A DNA stretch of 64,000 bases from Saturnia japonica (taxonomy: Eukaryota > Arthropoda > Insecta > Lepidoptera > Saturniidae), in assembly GCA_033032175.1 (NCBI GenBank), contig CM065322.1:17608001-17672000 (forward strand). The letters run 5' to 3'. The position numbers and the translations under genes were made by a program. How positions within the stretch are numbered: position 1 is the stretch's first letter; each line of letters starts with the position of its first letter. Below, piece after piece: positions 36,740 to 45,672 of this stretch. Below the pieces are notes generated by a model, which worked only from the letters and a program-made list of their open reading frames with translations, was not told where the DNA came from and did not search any database.

Positions 36740-37282
36740 ATGCGCACTCTCTTTCATTCAATGGACGAACTAAACAAAGCTGTAATGCTACGTCCTCTTC
36801 TGTCGCATGGGATGATTTAGATGGGACCTCTCTGTCGTACGTATTCACTCGCAGCAATATTTTACTTTTTAAAACTCGACAACCGGAAGTCTGGGCTGAT
36901 TTTTCGCAGACAACCCTATACCACGTGTTCGTAATGAAATAATCTTTATTTTAACTTAACTTCAATTCATTAACCAGACCAGTGCAAGTTACTAGTATCG
37001 ATTTACCTGTTAATACCTGCCTACCCAAGAGTTGTGACGGGGAAAAAAATAGTCAATCTAACGTTTGCATATTCTATAGGCTTCATACTTTCGATTGGTA
37101 TGGAATTTGTTCATTAACCAAACCAGTGAAATATTTATAAAAAAAAAATTGTTAATTAATTATTTTCTGGACTGAAATGTTTTAGTCAACCCATTTGCGA
37201 TACATATATTTATTGACATATTTAATTTGATATTAAATACTTTTCATCTATTAACCAGCTCGGTGAAGGTCGATCTATAGCG
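36740..37282 (-). repeat. Right inverted arm of the DD82E element
   Basis: Reverse partner of 33961-34365, longer by an insert with an extra CACTGGTTTGGTTAATGAA unit and by a second insert containing ACACGTGGTATAGGG (reversed). The extra motif unit suggests the arms grow and shrink by unequal repeat exchange. Confidence 0.85.
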
Positions 37283-37452
37283 AGATCCTTTAATATAAAG
37301 AAGGTAAATTGATCAACATTCCAACAATATGATAAGCGCGGGGTTTACAAGCAAAATGTTCAACCTGAAAATTGTTTCAGAGCAAAATTAAACTATTGCT
37401 AACTATGATTGTGATTTATGACGTTTACAGATTATATAATTATATTAAAAAT
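37283..37452. other. Short intron spacer
   Basis: AT-rich, no feature, between the DD82E element and a reversed Helitron end. Confidence 0.3.
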
Positions 37453-37453
37453 A

Positions 37454-37680
37454 CTAGCTGTGACCCATGATTATAACCGTGTTAAAATTTTGGATGGGAA
37501 CCCCCGTTACACCCAGTAAGAGGTTGAATTTTTAAAAATCCATTCTTAGCGTATGTCTACTTTATTATAAGTATCTGTGTGCCAAATTTTAGCTCAATCC
37601 GTTTCGTGGTTTGAGCTATTGTGTCGATAGATTAATCAGTCAAGTTTCCTTTCGCATATATTTACACTACTATACATATA
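37454..37680 (-). mobile_element. Non-autonomous Helitron, second family
   Basis: The minus-strand 3' end reads ...GGGTCACAGCTAG then T. The interior has AATCCGTTTCGTGGTTTGAG (plus sense). The far end (CCTTTCGCATATATTTACAC, reversed) matches the Helitron 5' start AATATTATAAATGCGAAAG seen at 41.5 kb. The terminal TC is not preserved. Confidence 0.6.
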
Positions 37681-38919
37681 GTACATGGTACACGTAAAGC
37701 ATTCCCTTTAAAGGGTATAATTCCTTGTAAATTAACATTAGAATGAAACAGTTTATGTCGCGTCGCTCTGTACCTACAGTGTAGGTACATGGAAATGTGG
37801 AAGCTCGTCGCGTCGGCGTCTTCCGCTTCATGGCGGCCGCGACACGTGCCTAGCCTTAGTGTTTATACCAACTCGTGTGAAACCGTTCATCACAATCATG
37901 CTCTAACCACTAGTTAGTAATTCAAGAGTTCTGTTGTTCTTTATTGTAATATAGGTACCTACGTGTGCGTGTACTTGCGCGTGAGCGTTATTATCTGTAG
38001 AGAAGGCACGTAGTCGCGCGCTGCTTAATTAAACATTACAATTTGTATGCCGCCATGTTAGACCGGCACAAGCAACAATGCGCACAAACATTTTTATATA
38101 TAAATATTTTATTGCAATTAATGTTTTGCATGTCGTGTCAAACATTTTTTTTTAAATTGTTTATAGCTGTTTATATATTAAAGTTGTTGTTAAGTTTCCA
38201 TTCAGTATAAATTTAGTTGATTAATACTCTTTTAATAAACATTAAAACCTTATTTAAAATAAAAAGAAAAAGAAGAAAAAAATACGTGAAGTGTGTGTGT
38301 CAATGGATCGACAAATTATCATAGAATTTACAAAAAACAAGAAATCATCATCATCAAGAGTTAATAATACAAAACCGCTGCTCGCATGCATGTGCATATT
38401 GACAATAAGACTGTACCGGCCGGCTTCGCGAGTGTTGTGAAAACCGAACAATTCTAATGCAAGAACCGTGCAAGTGCTAAGACTAGAAACAATACACTGG
38501 TGAGTTACTAAAAACATTAAAAAAATATATACAGTCCACTTTCTTGACCAGTTGCATTTATGGTTCCGCAGATTTTTTTAAAGTAATTTCTTTTCAAATA
38601 ATTGTCCATTACATTATATTCATTGGTAATATAATTTTTAATGGTTTAGAAATTATGTAAAGTATTTCAAGAAAAAGTACTATTATCTTGCCGTTTTAAT
38701 TTTTTTTTAATAGCACGCTAACAGAATAATTGCAAAAAGGTAAAAATACATATTATCATTTCGAATGAAATACAGTGTAATCATTCAGATAATAGGCCCA
38801 CATGACATTTAAATACATCAAATTCCAAAAAGGACATTATAAACCAAATTACATTAAAGTTACATGTCAAAATAAAATTTTATTGAATTATTAAACAACG
38901 AATGCTTCAGAAAATATAT
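37681..38919. other. Intron, no gene recognised
   Basis: A small plus frame at 37790-37918 (starting MEMWKLVASASSASW) lies in a GC-richer patch but has no supporting homology. An 87-codon minus frame at 38254 is low complexity. Confidence 0.3.
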
Positions 38920-40140
38920 CTATGTTGAAATTGAAATGAAAAATATATTTGGATTGCGCACCGCACGGGAATAAAATCTAAAGTAGAAGTAATAGATAAG
39001 GAACCCATCAATAGAACCATTTGTTACAATCTTATGAAGGATGAATAAGTCCGCTACAATTCGCCTCTCTTTTAGGCTTATCATAATATTAAAATATTCC
39101 AGTCTTTCTTCAAACTTAGGGATTAATTTACGATCACCATTTCTTATGCTCAGGTATCTAACAAAACGAGCCGGAACGGACCATATAAGCTCAACGTAGG
39201 TGGAATAGTGGAGAGGCGATATGGCAGAACAATATTCGAGTATACTTTTAACTAAGCTTTTATAGAGAAAGATAAGACTGTCATTATTGCAAAATGGTCG
39301 TGATGTATGCATAATAAATCCAAGCCATCTAGTTAGCTCTGGGAACAATATAATGTATGTATGGTCAGAAAGAAAAACAAGAGTGAAAAATAAATACTAA
39401 ATCTCGAACAACTGATACTCTCCCCAAGCGAATACCGCCAAGCTGATAGCTAATTTATTCGTAAAAGTTATTTATTGACATTTCTTCACATTAAGACTCA
39501 TTCTGTTGTTGATACACCATAATTCGAGAGTATTAAGGTCATTCTGTAACGTAACACAGTCGCAGTAACAACCCAATGTTTTCATATCGTCAATTCAAAG
39601 AGTCGAAGAGGTCGTTTATGAAAATTAAAAACAATAATGGATCCAGCCCAGCGTTGATCCTTGGGGTACACCAGATATAGGTATGAAAGGTGTAGACTCG
39701 TAACCTGCCATTGCGACTAACTGAGAACGTTTATATAAATAGCCCCTGAACTACCTTAACAAGTAGCCACGAATGTCAGCATGATTTAGTTTGGCCATAA
39801 GTATGGAGTTATCTGCACGATCAAACGCTTTGACAAAATCTGTATAAATAGCATCAATTTGGCCACGAGTTTTAAAGACATTGGTTATAAAATTAGTATA
39901 AGTATACATCGATTAGACATGAAACCATGCTGGTGTAAGCTTATTATGGGGTTTACCTAAGAATATAGTACTTTGTATATAATGCCTTCAAATATTTTTT
40001 CAAATTGTGAGATAATTCATATTGGTCTGTCATTTGATACGTCATTCCTATTAACTGACTTCTATCTATATACAAGTCAGTAATCCCTATAGATTACATA
40101 TGAGATTTTCCATAAATCAGGAAATATTGTTTCTATCATT
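38920..40140 (-). pseudogene. Decayed LINE reverse transcriptase (Jockey-like)
   Basis: Read on the minus strand through stops and frameshifts, RT words appear in order: QFEKIFEGI, HQHGFM, DFVKAFDRADNSILM, SGVPQGSTLG, LIFINDLF and a degraded (A)DDMKTLG. They end in an open C-terminal part at 39348-38920 (LGFIMHTSRPF, SLVKSILEYCSAISP). This is a much older copy than the LINEs at 11.6 and 28.9 kb: several stops, no recognisable endonuclease and no clean 3' tail. Confidence 0.75.
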
Positions 40141-41139
40141 ACATCTAATGTTACAAAACATACTATACAAAAACCTGGCCAAATAATAGCACCTATGATT
40201 TAAAAAGAAGATTTATGGTTAATCAGTTTAGTGGATCGGGAGTTATACACTATAGCAACATATTAATGAACAGACCGACAGAGCGACGTTGCCTTTTTTA
40301 ATGTGTAAAATACAAAACAAAACATATTTTAATAATGCAAATGTATCATAAAGATGACTCATAAAAACCTAACACGCCGCGGCCGCGGCACTGTGACAAT
40401 TACATATCAAAATAATATATTATACAGATATTACTGTGTCACATAACATACTAGCTAGGATAGCGCTACTATATTATTGTTTTCATATTCTCATACTTAA
40501 ATTGCATAAAATCTTTATCATTTTATACTTTACATGCGATGTCTTTAGTTTATGCGCCACAATTGTGTTTAAAATTACAATAAGTTAACGAAACAGTCAT
40601 CGTAAACCGAATTGCCTTATACTGTGCCAAATGTGTTCGTAACACAACTTATCCACCTACTGTTCAATTCTGATAACAATATAAAATAGTAATAATTGGT
40701 TCTTTAGTGGTGTATACGGTCCATGCTCTGCGCTCCACCCCGGCGCCTCGCGCCCTTCGCCCCGCGCCCAGGGGTCCGCATTCCGAAGCGCAGTGGGATA
40801 GCATATATTAGCGCGCGTGCGGCACGACGCGTTACTAAATGAAACTCTTAAGATTTATACAAATTGTTAATGCTGTTGACACACACTCTAAGTCCGATGA
40901 TGCTATAAATGCTCTTCAGACTAACAGCGTTTATCAGTTTAAAGAACCGTCCGGACCTACAGCTCTCATCCTGAGAATATTATATTTCGATGTATTAACG
41001 ACTTCATAACAAGACATTGGATTTCTCTACTACACAAAAACTTAATTGGAATGTGTTGTATTTAAACAAGCCTTCCCTAAAGAAATCTCTAAATGACAGT
41101 GATTTATACATACAATGCTTTGTCCTGAATGACTGACGG
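40141..41139. other. Intron with a CpG-rich patch
   Basis: 40722-40840 is strongly GC-rich (CCCCGGCGCCTCGCGCCC) inside AT-rich DNA, with an AT motif CATATATTA at 40802-40810 that would be a TATA-like box on the minus strand. No coding frame. Confidence 0.35.
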
Positions 41140-41510
41140 ATCAACGCACAGCCTAACCTATAAAGCCTATGACGTAGGCATCCGATAAAAAAGGATTCTC
41201 TGAAATTCTACCCCTTAGGGTGTTGAAAAAGGGTGGTAAAGTTTGTATGGGACAACGTGATTCCTTGATCTAATCTACTTCAAATTTTGCATAAACCTTT
41301 TTTAACAGAATTTATGGAAGACGTGTTTCGTATTTTATTGAAATTCATCCCTTAACGGGGTTACAAATGAGTAGAAAGTTATTTTGGCGGTGATTTGCTT
41401 CGAAGTTGATATCAATACTCCTTAGTACTTGTGATTTAAATTACATTTTATTTTGACACATGTTTGAAAACTCAATCCGATTTTATTCAAAAAAGGTTGA
41501 CCTCGCTTAA
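41140..41510. repeat. Helitron-interior-like repeat
   Basis: Contains words common to lepidopteran non-autonomous Helitrons (TTCTACCCCTTAGGGTG, AAATTTTGCATAAACC, ATCCCTTAACGGGG), just before a fresh Helitron start. Ends not defined. Confidence 0.4.
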
Positions 41511-43016
41511 TCCATACTAATATTATAAATGCGAAAGTAACTCTGTCTATCTGTCTGTTACGTTTTCACGCCTTAACCGTCGAACCAATTTTGATGAATT
41601 TTGGTATACCAAAATTAGATAGAGATAGATAGGACCTTGGGAAAGGACATAGGTTACTTTTTGTAGCGAAAATAAAATTATAAGGATAGAAAATAGGGAA
41701 TCACAGTTTGTAAGAACAAAATATGGGAACATCCAAATGCGCATGCGCGGTAATGTCGGCTCCTACGCCAACCAGTTTGTTGACTTATTACGAAGATGTG
41801 CAGTAATTATGAAGTGACATCGCTGTTAACGGCAACTGGTTTGTTGATTTATTGACATTGATAAACTTAATAAGAAATGTATTGTATTTCTAATACTTAC
41901 TAACCTATGAAATGATAGTCCAGTATTCTTTTTAAGATTGGCTGAAGTGTTTTTAATCTCTTTAACTACGCAGTACGGCATAATTACTGTTTTATTTTAT
42001 GACTGAAATGTGACTGACGTGCGCTGTCTAACGAGGCTCGCGAGAGTTTATATATCCTAAGCGATATACCTATTGTAAGTTATATAAATTATACAGTTTT
42101 GATACAAGTGAATTATTTCATTGTGTTATTCCACACGTGGCGAAAATAAAACTTGAGTGAAAGTTTGTATGAAGAACCCATCATGTCCCAAATTAGGGAT
42201 ATGAAAATTCATATTTATGCTTTTGGTAAGAAAGAAATAAAAGGGGTTTCACGTTTTTCAACTATGATTTTCTTTAGGTTTGTCGGGTTCTGGCAACAGT
42301 AGGTGTATAAGCAGTAATAACTAAATAATTAGGTATTGATCCCATAAAGATAACTGTAGCTTGTACAAAGTGTATTTCATCATGTGATTCTGAATACATT
42401 TATGACTATTAAACTGCTATCTATTCAATAAGTAGTTCAATAAGCTGTCACTAGATGGAAACTTTACGAAGCTCATAGAAAATGTATATAAAACTTTTTT
42501 ATACGTCCATGGTAAATGTAAATATTCTGGGTTTATAAGTCGTACGTAGTATAAATATAACTTAATTGTTTACATATAATATTTAGAAGTAAAATATATT
42601 AAAATTAATATGAGTACCAAATAAATTTGGCTGAAACCTCTTTTAATTTTAAAGAAAACTTCGATAATGTGATGTCGTTGCATAGAGTAAAGTTAATATT
42701 GAAATTTTGCGCCGCAACGAATTCGATTTGTTTACATATCTTTTATTATTTTTTACTTTCGCTTGGGTTATTAGGTAAAATACAGAAGTTTTTACCTACT
42801 AAGTACCTAGGTAGTAGTTTAATTTAGGGATATTTCGTTTATTATTATTCTCACTATTAATTATTTACATATAAAACTTCAGATATGCCTCGCAAGCGTA
42901 AATCTGATCTAGCGCGTAGCTCTAGCAGAGCTCGAGATGCGAAAAGTTTAAGAAGCCAAGAATCTGAGGAGCAGTCACAGGCCCGTTTGACTTTAGATGC
43001 TGGTATAAAACTGTAA
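41511..43016 (+). mobile_element. 5' part of a once-autonomous Helitron
   Basis: Begins TCCATACTAATATTATAAAT after an A, the widespread Helitron 5' end, with GCGAAAGTAACTCTGTCTAT following. About 1.37 kb downstream lies the first coding fragment of the element (42885-43016). No CTAG 3' end follows, and sequence resembling a helicase is absent, so the 3' two thirds have been lost. Confidence 0.55.
42885..43016 (+). pseudogene. N-terminal fragment of a Helitron Rep/helicase-type protein
   Basis: 44 codons, MPRKRKSDLARSSSRARDAK then a Glu/Gln-rich stretch (SQESEEQSQARLTLDAG), then TAA. I recall arthropod Helitron proteins starting MPRKRK with repeats rich in ETPEQRQAR-type words. The position relative to the TC end fits. 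Too short to be sure. Confidence 0.45.
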
Positions 43017-43697
43017 AATGTTGCAAGAATGGGGAGAACTTATACCTTTTGAGAGCTTCCATTGCGTGCGCTGTGTAAATGGTTAAAGTTACGTAACAGT
43101 CATGTGTAACGGAATCGTTTCTCATAATAAGTTGTAAATAAATCTGCGACAGCATATGTCTTCTATCTTTTAAGGTTGACTAACCATAACCATAACCTTT
43201 TTTATAGTAATAAAATTTACTCTAAAATAATGCATTGTTATGTTATAAACATGATACTAAGCCTTATGTTATTGTTATGTTATTATTATTATTAAGTTAT
43301 TCACAATTGTCTTTAACATCAATTGATTTCAATTAATGTCTTAGGAGATATCACAGTTTTAAAATAACTCCGCAGCAAAATAATGGTCAAGTACCGCGCG
43401 CTCATTTTCATGTGGGGAGGGAGGGCGAATGGTGCTCAAATGGTTCGTAGATAAAACAAAGAAAGTTTCAGCTCCTTTAGAATTGTATTGTAGGTGCATA
43501 TTACATACTCTCTCTCTCTCTTATGTGACGCAGGCAAAGCAATGTATACTATGTCTGACAGTAAGCCCGATGCGACGGCGACCACCAAGAGATAGACAGC
43601 TCATCACCAGCCTGCGCTGTGATGCCGCAACACTCTCGCCATCTGAATATACCTACACTGACTGATCCCGAAAAGCGACAATTCAAATGATAGACAC
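43017..43697. other. Intron left of the BEL/Pao insertion
   Basis: AT-rich with ATT runs. A 78-codon plus frame at 43429-43665 is unsupported. The sequence ends GATAGACAC at the LTR border. Confidence 0.35.
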
Positions 43698-44103
43698 TGT
43701 AAGCGCTGGTTCGTTTTCTTTCATAAAACTAGCCGGATTGATGGTTGGGGGCAATTTCCCTGGTCGATTACAATATATGCACAATGACACGGAATACTGG
43801 AATTTATAGAATGGAGAAAAAAGGGACTCACCGAACAACAGCTTTTACGCACTTTGGAGGCCTCCTCTTGTGTTCACTTCTGTGTCACCACGCACCATGC
43901 ACGATAATTTATTCAAGTTTTTTGAAGTCAAGTTTATTTTAATTAAATACCGCAGTCACTCTGTCTTTGCCGTTGTAATTTTAAAGGCGAACTGACGTCG
44001 GCGAAAAGGTAGGGGGTAGACAAGGATAGACAGATACGAGGAAAAAGGATAGGTGCTGTATCATTGTGCATATGATCGTCGTATGTGCCTTTTAGCCTTA
44101 ACA
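43698..44103 (-). repeat. 3' LTR of the BEL/Pao element
   Basis: 406 bp, same length and, by eye, same sequence as 48743-49148 (offset 5045). A 65-codon frame present in both LTRs on the plus strand is a by-product. Confidence 0.95.
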
Positions 44104-44110
44104 TCCCCCC
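44104..44110 (-). promoter_or_regulatory. Polypurine tract before the 3' LTR
   Basis: The coding strand reads GGGGGGA immediately before the TGTTAAGG start of the LTR. Short but in the correct position for plus-strand priming. Confidence 0.6.
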
Positions 44111-44285
44111 GGGCTTGACAGGATAATTATCCTTCAAGATCTAACAGTAGAATATAAGTATTTTATTTAACTTAGTCTACACGAACCATTATTGTGTATT
44201 ATTCAATTAATATTTATTTAAATATAATAATCTAACGAACTATAAATTAGTGGACTGTATTGAAATGGTTTAATATTATTAATTA

Positions 44286-45672
44286 CTAATTAGGCAAGGG
44301 GAATACTTTCACCACGGGTCGGCGATAGATTCTAGATTTAGTTTTAACGTCTACGACACGCGAAACGCCATCTTTACCAGGAAACGTCCGTTCTATTACA
44401 CCTAAGGGCCAATCCAACGGAGCACTGTTGTCTGATTTAAGCAGAACAACCGCCCCCCGCTGAACAGGCGCACTCGGAGTTAACCATTTATTTCGAACCT
44501 GTATAGTATTCAGGTATTCGATTTTCCATCGTTTCCAAAAGGATTGAACTAAGTGGTCAACTAAGCGTTTTCTTTGAAGAAGCGGAACTTTCTCATTGGT
44601 CAAATCCTCCGATGGTAATGATTTTAATGGGGTCATAACTAAAAAATGCGCAGGAGTCAATGCTAGGGGTTCCGCGGGGTCGCTACTTAGCAGTGATAGC
44701 GGACGCGAATTAAGAATTGCCTCAATTTGAGTGAGGACGGTAATCATTTCTTCGGACGTTAGTAGTATTTTTCCTACCACTTTAGCGAGATGTGTTTTAA
44801 CACTTTTGACATTGCTCTCTGCTAATCCATTAAAATGTGGACTCAGTGGTGGATGGAATTTTATTTCTATTCTATTATCACGCGCCACGTTAGCGAATTT
44901 GTCTTTATAATGTTCAGATTCTAACAGCTGGTACATTTCGTCAAGGTATGACTTTGCACCTATGAAATTGGTGCCGTTATCCGAATAAAGAACTGCTACG
45001 GGACCGCGTCTCGATATAAATCTTTTCAATGCATTTAAAAACGCCTCCGTACTTAAATCTGTCGCTAATTCCAGATGTACCGCTTTTGTTACGAGACATA
45101 CAAATAAGCATATGTACGCCTTAATACTATGCACACCACGACGACGATATGGCAATATATAAAAGGGATCAGCGTAGTCCATGCTAGTATGACAGAACGC
45201 TTTAGCTTCCTGGACCCTAGCAGCCGGTAAATCTGCCATAAAAGGCACAGTATTTTTCGGATTAGCCTTAAAACAGATTGTACATTGTTGCACTCGTTTA
45301 CGTACAATATTGCGAGCAGATAAAATCCAATACTTCTGTCGCAATAAAGACATCAATAATTGAGGTCCGGTGTGTAGATATTTTTGGTGATAATAATCAA
45401 TAATTAAGTTTACTATGTGGTCTTTCCAAGGGAGTAATATGGGATGTTGGCTGTCATAATCCAAAGCCGCATTAATCAGACGACCACCTACCCTGAAGAT
45501 GCCATCTTTCAAAAAAGCATTAAGCTTCAAAAAAGCGCTCATCAGCAAAGTGAATTTTTTGAAGGTCTTTGATTATGTATTCTTCGGCTTGATTAAAATG
45601 AGAAATTATAAAATTTTTAGGAATCTTTTTCACAAACCGAAGGACATAGATCACTATTCGCAGTAATCTAGA
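44286..45672 (-). pseudogene. BEL/Pao integrase half of pol, separated by stop and frameshift
   Basis: After the TGA at 45673 the frame runs on for about 50 codons (VKKIPKNFIISHFNQAEEYI) to a TAA near 45525. The integrase continues in another frame, open 45548-44286 (420 codons). That part has a zinc-binding module (HQKYLHTGP...CTIC), the catalytic core with Asp in TSMDYADPF, Asp in LYSDNGTNF and Glu in NGLAESNVKS, and a C-terminal DUF5641-like domain (KRWKIEYLNTIQVRNKWLTP). The core residues of the integrase are all present, so the lesions are the nonsense codon and one frameshift. As the LTRs are identical, these lesions probably came with the inserted copy. Confidence 0.85.

Larger units (their letters stand above)
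33961..37282 (-). mobile_element. Long-inverted-repeat Tc1/mariner-superfamily transposon, DD82E type
   Basis: The left arm (33961 to about 34365) and right arm (about 36740-37282) are inverted copies, clearly alignable along their whole length. The right arm has two extra inserts (about 90 and 60 bp). Both arms contain repeats of CTGGTTAATGxAT. Between them lies one transposase gene on the minus strand. Outer ends read CGCTATAGAACGACCTTCAC and the reverse of CGCTATAGATCGACCTTCAC. TA target duplications are expected for this superfamily, but the outermost palindromic CGCTATAG makes the exact end ambiguous. Length is about 3.3 kb. Confidence 0.8.

Noticed and set aside
37790..37918. Small plus frame starting MEMWKLVASASSASW
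   Set aside because: Looks faintly like a signal peptide but has no cleavage context, splice signal or family match.
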